From Tricholomella constricta (taxonomy: Eukaryota; Basidiomycota; Agaricomycetes; Agaricales; Lyophyllaceae), in contig JAACJP010000007.1 of assembly GCA_013368375.1 (NCBI GenBank), positions 1,054,001 through 1,118,000 of the forward strand: a stretch of 64,000 bases of DNA, written 5' to 3'. Under the pieces are notes generated by a model. That model had not been told where the DNA came from, searched no databases, and was given only the letters and a program-made list of their open reading frames with translations. How positions within the stretch are numbered: position 1 is the first letter of the stretch; every line of letters starts with the position of its first letter. Below are positions 9,982-22,533 of this stretch, piece after piece. The translations under genes and the position numbers were made by a program.

Positions 9982-11828
9982 ATGTCTAATATTCCTGTTC
10001 GTGGCTGCCTTGTATTTTATAGCCTCATTACCTGACCCTATCTCCTTAACCTAGCTGCGTCGCACGACTCGCCTCCAGCGGAACTCAGCAAAGGACAACG
10101 AAAACGCTAACGCCCGCCCCTCGCGAGTATTGAGTCGCGTCAAAGCACTCGCGGCCACTGCCACCGATGCACCCACCGCTCGCTCAACCACAGTCCCACT
10201 TGCTGCCAAGGCCAAGCCAAGCGACAATGCTGCAGAGAAGCCCATTGGGAAGAGGAAACGGGAGGTCTTGGTCGAGGTGACTGGCGTCTCGAATAATAAT
10301 AATCGGAAGACCAAGGATGGCGGCAAGGGCAAAGGCAAGGAAGAGGGGGTGGAGGAGGAGATGCCACCAAAACAGAAAGTGCTCGTAAGGCCTGTCCGGG
10401 AATCGCTTCGCACTGCTACTGGTGCGACTGCACATCGTTCGACAAGGAGCACGAGCGTCAGTACGACTATTAGCCAGGTCACTCAGTCCAAGCGGGACCT
10501 TGACTCGTCGTCTGCTGTTGGCCCTCCTCGCTTGGCAGTGTTTACTCGCAAACCGTCCCTCAAAGCCATCGATGAAGCTGAAGCAGACAGGGCCACCAAG
10601 AGGCGCCACACTGAAGACCCGGCACCGGCAAAAGGCAAAATTGAAGACGAGTCTCAAGCCGAGGCTGATAGAATCGCTGCAGAGCTCGTGGATCTTGACC
10701 AGGAAGTGGAGGTGTCCGAAGAAGAGGACCAGCTTTGGGATGACCTGGATGCTGACGACTGGGATGACCCAGCCATGGTCAGCGAGTACGTCGTTGAGGT
10801 GTGTGTGTACCTGAAGGAAATAGAAGTACGTATCATCCACATGTTATAACTTCGTGTTGGTCCAACTTAACGCGTCCTTATTCTAGAAACAAACCCGGCC
10901 CAACCCCGAATATATGGACACCCACCCGGAGCTTGACTGGGAGAAGCGCGGGATCCTCGTAGACTGGATTCTACAGGTTCACGCACGGTTCAACCTGCTC
11001 CAGGAGACGCTCTTTCTTTTTACCAACATCCTTGACCGCTTCCTCTCCTCGCGGCCCATTTCACTCTCAAAGCTTCAGCTCGTGGGCGTCACGGCGTTCT
11101 TCATCGCAGCAAAGTATGAGGAAACGTACGCGCCGTCTGTCGCGGAGATCGCGTTTCTTGCAGATGGCCAGTACACCGTCGAGGAGATCCTCAAGGCCGA
11201 GCGCTATATCCTCAAGACTCTCGACTGGGACCTGCGTTACCCCGGCCCCATGGGGTGGCTGCGCCGAGGCAGCAAAGCTGATGATTGCGACACCAAGGCG
11301 CGAACGGTCGGAAAGTATTTAATTGAGATTGGGTGTTTAGAATGGCGCCTTGTGGGGACGCTCCCGTCGCTTTTGGCCGCGGCCGCGATGTGGCTCGGGA
11401 GGCTTGTGCTGGGCCGTGAAGTATGGGTAAGTTCATCGCCATACTCTCATATTACGCGATATGAAATTAAAACACGCGAACTTGACAGACCCCGAACATG
11501 GAGCACTATATGACATACTCTGAGGCAGAGCTGATTCCGACGGCGAACATCATGCTCAACTATATTCTGGAGCCCATTCAGCACGAATCGCTCTACAAGA
11601 AATACGCGCACAAGCGGTATCTCAAGGTTTGTCTCGCCCCTATTCCTGCTTAATCCTATTTTTAGAGGCTGATCCCACTTCCTATAGTGTAGCGCCTTTA
11701 TGCGCCACTGGGCACTCGAGCGGTGGCCCGAAAGCACCATCGTCGACCTCGAGGGTGACCTCCCGGCACTCAAGGAGGATATCCGGCTCGAGCGCGAGGC
11801 GCATGCAGCCGAGGCCGCCGACGTCTGA
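9982..11828 (+). CDS. B-type mitotic cyclin, paralogue 1
   Basis: Exons 9982-9996, 10055-10825, 10887-11426, 11489-11626 and 11688-11828 give 1605 nt, or 534 residues. The first exon codes only MSNIP; it was chosen because the second cyclin in this window begins MSSNLP with the same splice position. Residues 1-270 are basic, disordered and hold a destruction-box-like RxxL (R74EVL) for APC/C turnover. The third exon holds the cyclin box (MDTHPELDWEKRGILVDWIL, then FNLLQETLFL and AAKYEE), followed by the C-terminal cyclin fold. The product should bind and activate the Cdc2/Cdk1 kinase in the nucleus. MCB-like sites upstream suggest cell-cycle control. Confidence 0.93.
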
Positions 11829-12397
11829 TCTGCTCTACTTTCTATTCTCAACCACAATCACAACCAACACGGTGTCTTGGACTGGTGAGGCCCCCGTTTA
11901 TGATTAGGGGGCCTTTTTACGGAGGAGTGTATCATGTTGCAAGCGATCAATGTACTATGTAATTGCATATTTAATGATTATCGCTCTTTATTGACACCAG
12001 ATCGACGCGACGTCGAAATGGGCTGTCATTCTTCGGAGAGCTGCGCTTGCGTTCAGCTTTAGCCGGCCCGGCCATTTTAATGCATGTATGGAAACGAGAC
12101 AAACGACGATCAATGTTATACGATAACCTCAACATTAACGACAAACCTACGTGTCGCTGAGTCTCGCGAAAGTAAAAGCAAGTCGGAGCGGGTATGTTTT
12201 CTTGCGGATAATACTCACGAGGAGATGCGTAACGGGACTGGCCAGAATTGATATCGTTTGAGTGATCGAGAGTTGTCCGTGAATCCTGCATAGCGATAAG
12301 TACAAAACATCGCCATGAGCATTTACTTGGCTTCTAGAGCAGAGCTGCTGGAGGCTGCTGGGCAGGTTGGCAGGGGAGAAAAGCAAATAAAAATTAT
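11829..12397. other. Intergenic spacer
   Basis: The 3' flank of cyclin gene 1. A run at 11887-11912 (GGCCCCC..GGGGGCC) is a short inverted repeat just after the stop and could help 3' processing. There is no coding evidence. Confidence 0.45.
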
Positions 12398-12479
12398 TCG
12401 GGTACGGGGAATCGAACCCCGAGCTGCCGCGAAAGCGAATTATGAGAGGCGGCAATGTTAGCCGTTACACCATACCCGA
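12398..12479 (-). tRNA. tRNA-Glu (anticodon CUC) with an 11-nt intron
   Basis: Read on the minus strand, the 7-bp acceptor stem TCGGGTA/TACCCGA closes perfectly. The D arm is of tRNA-Glu type (GGTGTAACGGCTA), the anticodon stem is GCCGC/GCGGC, and the T arm is CGGGG-TTCGATT-CCCCG. Between the anticodon-stem halves are 18 nt: a 7-nt loop with CTC at the anticodon position plus 11 extra nt directly after the base 3' of the anticodon, the normal place of eukaryotic tRNA introns. The mature length is 71 nt before CCA. It reads the GAG codon. Confidence 0.93.
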
Positions 12480-13343
12480 TCGCTAGAATTTAAGGACTCA
12501 AAAGCATCAATATATGAAGGTGCAAAAATTAAGGCGCCATCCACTGGCAGGTTCAAGTTGATGGATACGGAGCCTCCAGATTCCAGGAATGCAGATCTGT
12601 CACTCTGAATACTGATTGCATGGCAGACAAAAGGGCGATGCTCCGCGCGTGATAAGAAGGCAGGCTTAATGAATCTTGGAGATACCTAGTTCCTGGTGTA
12701 TGCGCCAGCGTGGGGATGTTCGATTTCACAGAAGTCAATGCTTCAAGTTGATCATGAGCTAACGTAGTCCATTAAATTTTATTCCAATTCCATTTCGTCC
12801 CCAGAAATCTGAAGAGATCTTTTTCAAGTGGTATGTTTGAGCCGTCCTTATCAGGTCCCCAAATATTACAGCGCCACGTGAACAAGGGCGCACGCCACGT
12901 CTGGACTCAACGGCAGCAACGAAGACTCGTAAATTGTTTACGCTTCGACGGCTGTGCCGCGCATATGGACTCATTCTGACTACCATTGAACTGGCCACGA
13001 AGATCCAGCAAGCATAAATGCATAATCCTAAATGCGCCGTCTGCGTCAGGCTGCACAAAGACTTGAACGCCATGGATACTGATCGTTCAACGTTCAACGT
13101 TCAAACGTTCAACTCTCAGATCTCAATTTCCGTCCTATCGGATTCGACCATTGTTTGACGTCAGACACTTCAATTCCGTCTCTAAAAATAACCACCCACT
13201 TTGACAGGTAAGATCCTCGCGGGAAGTGACATAACCATATGGCCTACACCCACTCGTGATTCGCGAACATATGCATATCACTTGCAAGAGCCTCTATAAG
13301 AACAAGGTGAGGAGAAATTCAGAGCTTGTTCACGGATAATCCG
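12480..13343. other. Intergenic region with TATA box of the next gene
   Basis: No credible coding frame. The repeat GTTCAACGTTCAACGTTCAAACGTTCAAC (three to four copies of a CGTTCAA unit) lies at 13082-13111. CTCTATAAG at 13292-13300, 44-50 nt before the hydrolase ATG, is a likely TATA element. Confidence 0.5.
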
Positions 13344-15146
13344 ATGTCGCCGTCAAACCTTCGCTTGAATTTGCTGCTTAGACTCCTCCTGCTTGCCTTG
13401 CCGACCGTCCTTCTCGCAAGAGCTACCGACGAGAAACACACAAGTAAGTTGAAACATAAGCACAGCAAGACGGCGAGCCCAACGCTGGTGTACGGCACGC
13501 CCGAGTCCGTCGGCCTTCTCTCCGCGCCTCTCCTTGAGCTCGAGCGCAACATTTCTGGCTACCTCGTGCCGAAGAACTACGGCTTATATAGCAACAACCA
13601 AGTGCATCCATTGTACCCCGGCGCGACTGTCCTGTAAGTATGAGGCGCAGGCTCCAGCGCAGGTAGATAGATGCTGACGACGAGGACGCGGCAGGGTGGG
13701 TCACCAGAATACGATAGTGTCGCATTTTGCGGTGGGGTATACGCGCGAATACGAGGATGTGAATGGGACGGAGCTGCCCGTGGAGGAATGGATCAAGACG
13801 GAGAAGGACACCATTTATGACAGTGCGTTGACTCTGGGGTCTGGGCCTGCACATTGCGTGTGGTGCGGCTGCGTTTGTGTATCCTGACGGAAAAATCGGC
13901 AGTGGCGTCCCTGACGAAAATGTTCACGACGATCGCAGCGATGCAGCAGCTCGACGCGGGTGGGATTAAGCTGGACGCGACTGTCGCGACGTACCTGCCC
14001 GACTTCGCCGGTAAGTGCATACGCACCATGGTATAAATGGGCTGCTGATGTATTCGCCGACGCAGGAAACGGAAAGGAAGATGTGACGATACTTCAGTTG
14101 CTCACGCACACGAGCGGGTTCGACGCGGACCCTGTTCCGGGGCTCTGGATCGGGTGAATGGAAATGACCCCTGCCAGAATGCGAAGCACTGACTGGGTGT
14201 AGATGGCCAACATACGAGGAGCGCAAGAAGGCGATCATCGCGACAGAACTCATCAATGTACCGGGGACAAAGTACAAGTACTCCGACCTCAGTGCGTTTT
14301 CTGTGGTCGCGCGATCCTGTCCTGATGGCCCACCCACACGACAGATTATATGGCACTGCAGTTCGTATTGGAGGAGGTCACGGCACTCCCTCTAGATGAG
14401 CTTATCCGCGATCGCTTCACAGCGCCTCTCGGGATGAATGATACATGGTACAACCGCGGCAACGAGAAATTAGACGAGGCGCTGTTGCGCCGGGTCGCAG
14501 TGACGGAGTACCAGATTGCGGCCCTGGGCGCGCAGGAACCACAGAGGGAGCAGCCAGTGTGGGGAACGGTGAGTGGAGACGTCGATCATATAGGGATTCG
14601 ACACTGAAAGGTGTGGCAGGTGCATGATGAAAATGCGTGGAGCTTGAACGGTGTCGCGGGACATGCGGGGCTTTTCTCGACTGCTGGGGATCTGGCTATC
14701 TTTTGTCAGGTCAGGCGACCAGTCAATCCAAGAGACAGTTGGTTGAAATGTTTTCCTAGATGATCCTAAATAACGGCACGTACAACGGCGTGCGCGTTCT
14801 GCAACCGTCGACTGTGGATCTGATCTTCCACAACTATAACGCACGGTTCCCTGGTAACGCTCACGGGCTCGGGTTCGAGCTCAACGAGTACTACTGGGCA
14901 GGCCCCATGCAGAGCTTGCAAACGGCAGGACACACGGGATATACTGGAACAACGATGGCGATTGATCGACGTGAGTAATTTCGTATTTACATGGGTCAAG
15001 GCTGACTGGACTTGTCAGCGAGCAACACGTTCTTCCTGTTCCTGTCGCATCGGGTGCACCCGACGCGGACGTGGTCGAACGTGAACATAGTAAGGGAGAT
15101 GGTTGGGCGTTACACGGCACTGGCGCTGGGAAGGCAATTGGCGTAA
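13344..15146 (+). CDS. Secreted serine beta-lactamase-like / class C penicillin-binding-like hydrolase
   Basis: Nine exons (13344-13633, 13695-13822, 13903-14010, 14066-14153, 14203-14291, 14345-14568, 14620-14709, 14760-14970, 15019-15146) sum to 1356 nt, or 451 residues. A Leu-rich signal peptide ends near residue 27. The family's three motifs are present: S-x-x-K as MASLTKMF (restored across the intron after ..YD), the Y-x-N/S motif as YSDLNY, and the third motif as HTGYTG in place of KTG. This is the fold of AmpC, esterase EstB and LACTB. Fungal members are secreted or organellar hydrolases with unknown substrates; a role in antibiotic breakdown should not be assumed. Confidence 0.9.
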
Positions 15147-15513
15147 AGAGGTTAATTTCACATGAGTACTTAAATTTTGAATGCGAGAAACGCTCTGCAT
15201 GTGAAGACGGGGTGTTGACCGAATGCGGCTCCCCAAACATTCTATTGACGGGGACACGTGATGTAGACGCTGCTACGACTCTGCACTCGAATGGCCCACA
15301 GCGAAGGGCTCAGCACACGGGGACGCGACATTGGACGCCTCGATGGTACTGCGCAGGTCCAGAGCATGTGTGTGAAAAAAATACGTGGGGCGGAGACGGG
15401 TGGAAGTGATGCGGGAGGCCCCATGGGTGCACCAACCCCAAAGAAATGACGCGTCCCAAAATTCTTATAAAGGGTCGGATAAACAAACTGAAAGAAGTCG
15501 TCTTCTCTTCCTC
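15147..15513. promoter_or_regulatory. Promoter region of the desaturase gene
   Basis: The spacer ends with TATAAAGG at about 15465-15472, some 42-49 nt before the desaturase ATG and well placed for a TATA box. An ACGCGT lies just upstream at 15449. The rest shows no gene. Confidence 0.6.
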
Positions 15514-17236
15514 ATGTCCTCCGTCTACCCACGCAAGACCAGTCCTCCGGCCATGGACAAGAAGGCCAACAACAAGCTCCAGGTCGACGACACTATCCCC
15601 AGCGACATCGACATTCCCGACAACTATGTCGCCCACACTCTCAAGACCCAAAAGGCCCTCCCGCCGTTCAGCTGGAACAACTGGTACAACGAGATGAACT
15701 GGCTCAACACCGCTATCCTCACCATCAGCCCCGTGATTGGCATGGTTGGTGCCTACTACACCCCACTGCAAATGAAGACCTTCTGGTTTTCAGTCTTTTA
15801 TTACTATGTGACCGGCCTCGGTGCGTGCCTTTTTTCTCATTTAGTACTTTTCGTAAAGAAAAATTACTGAGCAACATGCAATATAGGCATCACCGCTGGC
15901 TACCATCGTCTGTGGGCGCACCGCTCCTACAACGCGTCGAAACCTCTCCAATACTTCCTTGCTATCGTGGGTGCGGGTGCCGTTGAGGGGTCGGTCAAGT
16001 GGTGGGCAAGGGGCCACCGTGCCCACCACAGGTACACCGACACCGATCTCGATCCGTACAATGCACACAAGGGCTTCGCCTATAGCCACATCGGCTGGAT
16101 GATGCTCAAGCCTCGGAGAAAGCCTGGGGTAGCCGACGTCAGTGATTTGAGCAAGAACAGTGTCATCCGGTGGCAACACCGTCATTACCTCGCCCTCATT
16201 CTGATAATGGGCTTCATTTTGCCAACTGTCATTCCTTGGCTGTTGTGGGGCGACGCCAAGGGCGGATATATTTACGCTGGTGTGCTGAGGCTGTGCTTCG
16301 TTCATCATGTGAGTTTTCTTCGCCTACGTTTTTGAAATACTTGCTAAAGGAAAGCCAAGTCCACATTTTGTGTCAACTCTCTTGCCCACTGGCTCGGAGA
16401 AGCGCCTTTCGATGACAAGCACACGCCCCGCGACCATCTTATCACCGCTTTGGTCACAATTGGAGAGGGATACCACAATTTCCACCACCAATTCCCCATG
16501 GACTACCGCAACGCCATCAAGTGGTACCAGTACGACCCCACCAAATGGTTTATTTGGTCGATGCAGCAACTCGGTTTCGCCAGCCATCTCAAGGTAACCT
16601 TCCATTTCAAATATGGGTGAGCCGAGTGCTGACTGTCATGATTAGGTCTTCCCAGACAATGAGGTTCGTAAGGGACAGCTCACGATGCAACTCAAGAAGC
16701 TTCGCGAGACGCAGGATACGCTGGCATGGCCGAGCGACAGCAATGACCTCCCTGTCATTAGCTGGGATTCTTGTACGTATCCTCGTATTCCTCGGGCTTT
16801 GCGTCGGTTATACTCATACGGCCTCCACTTTCAGTCCAGGAACAAGCTCAAAAACGCCCGCTCTGCCTCATTTCCGGCTTCATTCACGACATGACGAACT
16901 TTATTGATGAGCATCCTGGAGGCCCGCACCTCTTGATCAAGATGATCGGCAAGGATGCGACCACGGCTTTCTTTGGTGGTGTCTATGACCACTCCAATGC
17001 GGCGCATAATGTGGGTGCTCTTTTATAATACCGTTTTAGGATAATGTTGACATGCGCGCCTCTTGTAGTTGCTTGCCATGAAGCGTGTCGGCATATTGAG
17101 CGGTGGACACCCCCACGGACTGGAAGACAAGGCCATCCCCCCGAGTCAGAGATTGAAGATTGCGAGGTACAACGAGCTCAGCTCGCCGTACGGGAGCAGC
17201 ACAGCGTACTCGGACGGCGAGGGCATGGCTTATTAA
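15514..17236 (+). CDS. Delta-9 acyl-CoA desaturase with C-terminal cytochrome b5 domain
   Basis: Six exons (15514-15820, 15887-16308, 16360-16593, 16646-16772, 16835-17010, 17069-17236) give 1434 nt, or 477 residues. The three histidine boxes that bind the di-iron centre are intact: HRLWAHR, HRAHHR and HNFHH, between four hydrophobic segments. The C-terminal domain has the cytochrome b5 heme motif HPGG. The enzyme puts the 9,10 double bond into palmitoyl- and stearoyl-CoA in the ER membrane, as yeast OLE1 does. The first ATG follows the TATA box at a normal distance; a second in-frame Met 14 codons on is possible. Confidence 0.96.
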
Positions 17237-19524
17237 GTTATGCCAATACCCTTCTCGTCCTGTTGTGTGTTAGAGCTTCGCACCCCGCTTGCCCGCCTCC
17301 GTCTCGCCATCACTCCTTCCTTGACTTCATTTACAATCAAGTTTCAATACATTATTACTCCCCACTGCTGTAGCACGCGACCCCGCTGCCATGTTCGTGC
17401 TTATTGACTCTGTTAGGTTGTTCTTTTCACTTTGACACTTGCATCGCTTTTCGTATACATATACTTCCCATGATGGCTTTGATGATTTTTATAGACGGAG
17501 ACGGGAAGGGAGGGTTGGGATTGAATGACTGCGATAGGTGGTTCCGATCCGGGGTAGTACTTACGTCGGAAGTAACAATGAAGACATGAATGAATTGACG
17601 CGATATGGTGGGCTTTGTGTGTGCTCGATAAGCTCATCGACGGACGCGTTTATCGCTCAATTTGGCTACGCGATTGGGCATTATTTGGCTGCAGCTGGGA
17701 TAGAAGGTTGCGCGCGTGGCGCTCTGTACGGTTCGACCAGGACTAATGCTTGGATGCATTGTTGGGCATTCCAATATTAATATCTCATAAGCATCCAATT
17801 ATATTGATGGCCCTTGCCAATTCTGTGCACTTAAGCTAAAGAAGACTTGCCGAAGCAATCCTCCCGCGCCAGTTATCTCGCCGGCAGCGGCTTCCTCTGC
17901 TGGGCTGCCCCGAGGATAAATGCGGGCCTTGTGAGCAGCGTAGTGACTCTTCATACTAGGGCAGTTTAGATATCCATAGGATGTGAGAGGGGCGCAAAAA
18001 GGCAATGCAGCTTTTGACAAGGGCAGGGACATTATAGAGAACGGCTTGGCTGATTGGCCGCGACGCCAATGAGAAAAAAGGACTATGCGCGACTTGCGCA
18101 GGGAACAGCGGAGCAGTGAGGAATTTCAACGCCAGAAGAAGGACGTAGTCAGGATTCTTGAAGAGCGTGTGACGGGCAGCAGTTGGCGGATTGAAAAAAA
18201 ATTCGAAAATCGAGGCGATTCAGATAGCAGAGATGAGCGCAGGCCCAGCAACGCTCGCCGAGGCACGCAACAGAACTGTTTCTGACCGCGAGAGGTGTGG
18301 CGTGAGTGAAGGTAAATTGAGATTTTTGTGGGTTTGAATCTCCCGCTTTATGTCGAGTATTATGTGGCTTCTTGTGGACCTTTGCACTCCGCATACGTAA
18401 TACTTGTGGTGGAAGATATGTAAATTTCATTCTCATTGCAAATTCGTCATTCTGCGCCAGTTATAGTTAAAAGGAATGTGGCGCACATATTCCCGTTTAA
18501 AAATTGACGACCGGGCAAACAAGGGACAATCCAGGGCGGCATCAAACCAGGCATCAATTTGGTTGAGCTTGGAATCAAACATGAGGCAATCGGTACGAAG
18601 GCTGTTAAAAGATACAGGGCCTGCGTACAGAATTGACCTGACATTGGTAGCCTGGGCGATAAGCATCACAAAGTCCAAACGGCAAACGTTCACGGCCCAG
18701 GTTCCATGTAAGAGTTGAAACATAGCTTCTGGAGACAGAAAGCTATACTGTGAGGGGTATATTCCATGTTAGCCTAAATTGAATGTTGTTGACCGAATTC
18801 GAGTCAAGCGCAATAGTCTGAGAATCGTAAACATCAGGCACCAGGAATATATAAACAGCAGTAAACCGTGTTGTGATAAGGCCACGCTGCAATAGAAGCC
18901 TGCACCCTACTGCTTCCGCGAGTTCACAAAAATGTGGGTCGCTATGGAATTCTCCTGTACCAGGGGGAAAGAAGCACAAGTAAGTTCATCCAACCAGTAT
19001 CCAACCTCGTCGACTTAGCATGCATAGTGTTTGATGGGCTAGATCTAGAGCTCTTCAAAATTTTTGTAGTGTGGCATGATCTACCGATGCCGTGTCGCAT
19101 CACAGGGGCTGGGAAAATAAGTCAAGAACTGGATTCGGACATTGTCGAAATCGAGGGAACAATGTAGATCCTGTGCTTCGATTTTACACGATCTTCCGAG
19201 TCAGGGTTCAATTTTCATGATGTGTGTTTCCCACTGTTTCCCACCGACGCGGCATTATATGACTTGACCCCATCTAATCTCTCATCAAAAGCAATATTTT
19301 CAATTTTGATGGATTGGGATCAGGTGCAAACCTTTATAAGTATCTGCCCTGACCCGCCGCTGCCGATCGTCGGCGCGTCTCGTCTCTGGCCCACCTGCAG
19401 TGCTTCAAGTTCCAGCGCTGGAGGCTTCCCGTCGACTCACTTCGCTGGTCAATTCGAGTTCTAGCCACTAGAACTCAGAGGAAGCTGGCTACCATCTGCT
19501 AGGCGAACCCGCCTCGCTCCTAAG
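17237..19524. other. Long intergenic region, no gene recognised
   Basis: Almost 2.3 kb without a supported gene. Open frames are short (under 100 codons), overlap on both strands and match nothing I know. The last part has a TTTATAAG box near 19333 and a C-rich stretch leading to the next ATG. The mid part is A/T-richer than the genes around it. Confidence 0.5.
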
Positions 19525-21373
19525 ATGCTCCCTTTCAGCCTCAGGGTGGTATGGTTCTGCCTTTCATTTACAGGTGAGAAAAGTCATCCCCTCCATCCAT
19601 ATGTCATGCTAACCCCTCTTGTGCGCGAAGGCATGATGACCTGTTGGGCTGTCATGCTGTCGTTTGTGAGGGCTGTGGAATCATACTGGCCCCTAGTGTA
19701 CTGCGTTGGCTGCACTATAATGCATGGGATGTTTTGCCTGGGTAAGTGACATATCATTGCCCCCTGCGCACGAAAATCTCATTCCTACAAGGTATGATAT
19801 ATAAAATGGAACCCTTTCGCATGCCGCGCAGCTTCTGCATCGGTATGTGTCGTTTTTGCCCATATCCGACTTCCCCACCGACCTTATCCATATTTGTAGC
19901 CCAGTCAATAACGATGGGCCTCGGGGTGTTTCTGATGACTGGTGTGTCGGCTTCGTTCGCCATCGCCACGACTTTCGCGGCCTTGAAACCCAAAACTTGG
20001 TGGGAGGGTGGAAAGGGGTACGTTTCCAGATTCTTTCCACCATGCCTTCCATACTGATACATTGCAGTCTCATGGTCTGGCGTCGTATTTATATCTATCC
20101 GCTTTTCGTTTTTCCTTTCTTGGCTACTGTGGTACAACTCGGCATCACACTTCGTTTCGATTCTGGGGTACAACGTGACGACCTCCATTGTGATTATAGC
20201 GATCCGACATGGTGCGTTTCCTAATTGCTTCCAGCACTCCATCACTCAAGGCGGGGCTGGTGCGCATTTAACACTTTAGGATTCGATTTTTTAGTTACGC
20301 CGGTATTCCGTGGCTTGTGACCATTCCTTGTCTTTATCTTTCTATCAAGGCAATCCTTCGTATTCTGAAGACAAATAAACATCTTCAACGGTCTCGCGAT
20401 CCTGACCTCGATGTCGACATCGATACTTTTACCGCACTCCCGCGACGCCCGAAACACGTCCACATGGCACGCGCCGTCTCGACTTCGTCCTCCTCTCCGC
20501 CGGCAAACCTCCAGTCAATTTCTCGTCAACCCTCGAGTCCCGCCCTCACTAATGCGACTCTGACGCCCAGAGGATTTCACATGCCCTTCCAACCTCCCGC
20601 ACTGAATCTCGACACCCTGCATTACTCAAGATCTAGCCATGCATCGGACGAGTTAGATTCTCCTATATCTTCCAACTTCCCGAGATTTGCGAATCCGCCA
20701 CAGGTGGGGACAGTCTCGCTAGATCCCGATAGGATAACTGTTGAGTCCACGGCACCGCCGAACGAGGAATGGAGGGAAATACTGGGGGCGTCGGATACTC
20801 CGGATTTGGATAAGGCGTCCTCGCTGAAATGGAATGAGGATGGAGACAAATCGGAGTCCGAGTATGTGAAGGGCGACGATGGCTTCGACACAGAGGACAA
20901 TTACTCGGGAACATACCCGACCAGGGCAGCACCGAGGTCATTAGGAAGTATGTCTGCCTCGCTTTCACACCTTTGGCCAGTTACTGACGGAACCCACAGC
21001 CACTTCGCGGAAGGCGAGACGGCCTCTTCCAACTCTTACGCCGGCCGTCTATCGGATTATCACTTTCCAATTGTACGGCCGATTTTTATGCTTCCTCCAA
21101 AAAGTGTGCTTATTGTCGAGCACAGGGCTTTCACAATCGTTCAACCGCTCTCTTCCATATCAACGCTCATTGATGTTATAAGACATAAACCTCCTGCGCC
21201 GTTTGGAACCCAGCACATTGCTCTATTGATATCAGCGTGGGGACCCGTGTTCATATTCTGTAAATGCCTTCTGTTGTCTGGAATCTGTGATTGCTGCTAA
21301 TCACTTTTCGTTTCTGCTAGCGAAATGGCCTGATGCGCGGAGGCTCTATTCTCTCTGGCTCCCCTGGAAATAG
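19525..21373 (+). CDS. Polytopic membrane protein with long hydrophilic tail (receptor-like)
   Basis: Seven exons (19525-19573, 19631-19741, 19792-19842, 19900-20017, 20068-20211, 20280-21259, 21321-21373) sum to 1506 nt, or 501 residues. About five membrane helices fill the first 190 residues, including segments around WPLVYCVGCTIMHG, ITMGLGVFLMTGVSASFAI, YPLFVFPFLATVVQLGI and IPWLVTIPCLYLSI. A Ser/Pro/Asp-rich segment of about 200 residues follows, and then a short hydrophobic stretch near the end. The layout recalls fungal G-protein-coupled-receptor-like proteins, but I recognise no diagnostic motif. The first intron (19574-19630) is 57 nt and stop-free. A 5' exon with more helices may have been missed. 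Confidence 0.7.
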
Positions 21374-21561
21374 TACGAGTACAACTTAGATAGTATTATA
21401 CTTTTACATTTCCCTCATTATTTCTCATCATGTACTTACAGCAGACATCGAAACTCACTATCCAATCCAAATGTATGGATTCTGACGAAATATGCAGATA
21501 AGATAACACTTCATAATAAGTACAGATTCCCAGTAAATGTAAAAGAGATGTATTGATTAGA

Positions 21562-22258
21562 TTAGAAGCCTCGACGCGATACGAAGTTGTGAAGGTCCTG
21601 TTTCGTGGCGACTGCGAGGACGAACTTTCGATCGTAGTCCGTCACTACAACGATTCCAGCACGTTAACTTACAGCTCCAGAGTGGAAGAAGAAGGGGCAT
21701 ACCCAATGCGAAGAGGTTCGTTTTGAGGAATTCCTCAAGGTCCGAAAGCGATGTCAAGGGGGTGATGAGGGTGTACGGTTCAGATGCAGTCCGCCGGAAC
21801 TTCGTCATATAGTCGGCGACTTTGTCGTTCTATGTTATTCGGGAAAGATCGATTTGGGACACGTTAATAGCGGAGGAGATATCTTACCGGATCGGATTTG
21901 CCCGCTTCCCATTTCTCTTTCAGAAGAGCGACGTCTACGTATCCCACAGGTCTCCGGCGAGAATCCAAAACACTTCAAGTTCAATATTCAGCAATCAGCG
22001 TGCTGATTCTGCAATTATGACTCACGGTATATGTGAGAAATCGCGTTCGTACGCGAGCTCGATTGCCCGAGAAATCGCTTCGGTGTACGGTAGGGAGAAT
22101 GCGGGAGGTAGTTGGAGATCCTACTTGAGGGTCAATAACATTTCGATCATCCAACGATATCGCCATACCTCCACAACCGCTCCGCGGTATTTATCCCCTG
22201 GTCCGGAGAACGGTGAAGGATTTAATGTGGGAGTCGACATCGATGTCACCGAAGCCAT
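21562..22258 (-). CDS. Small CBS-domain protein
   Basis: Five exons on the minus strand (22258-22169, 22120-22026, 21972-21888, 21829-21703, 21644-21562) give 480 nt, or 159 residues. The protein starts with a short Ser/Pro stretch, then KYRGAVVEDLQLPP, then two CBS motifs: AIELAYERDFSHIPVLD followed by RRPVGYVDVALL, and LEEFLKTNLFALVTDYD followed by KFVLAVATKQDL. One CBS pair forms an adenosyl-nucleotide-binding module. Small fungal CBS-pair proteins of this type are conserved, but their partner is not known to me. The gene is divergent from MLH1 with 275 nt between the starts, so a shared promoter is likely. Confidence 0.85.
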
Positions 22259-22533
22259 GGCTAGCGATCTATGGGAGAATGAAAAGAGAGTAATGAATAT
22301 CCAGCTGTTTGAGTGTTCGTTTGTCCACTGGGAATAAGTACAAGGATTGCAGAGTACGCGATGGTTGTCAGTTAAGACAGAGGCGGATTGCGTAATGGAG
22401 GATAAAGTGATTTACGTCACATGACTCGAACGCGTTGGTCACGGCGCGACGGGCGTTGAACTTGTCTCTCTCCTCCTCCCCCGTTTTATGAAGCAGAGAC
22501 AGTGTCTCGTCCTCTGCGGTATCGCAATCTCAT
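22259..22533. promoter_or_regulatory. Divergent promoter of CBS gene and MLH1 with one MCB-like box
   Basis: ACGCGT at 22430-22435 lies about 100 nt upstream of the MLH1 ATG, in a CG-rich patch. A CRE-like TTACGTCA occurs near 22412. In yeasts many replication and repair genes are driven by MBF through ACGCGT; whether this holds here is inference. Confidence 0.5.

Noticed and set aside
13344..15146. Idea that the beta-lactamase-like gene is an antibiotic-resistance gene gained from bacteria
   Set aside because: It has eight introns and a fungal-type signal peptide, and the fold is common among fungal hydrolases; nothing points to recent transfer.
18325..18350. GGGTTTGAATCTCCC, another T-arm look-alike
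   Set aside because: No matching acceptor stem or anticodon arm within 80 nt.
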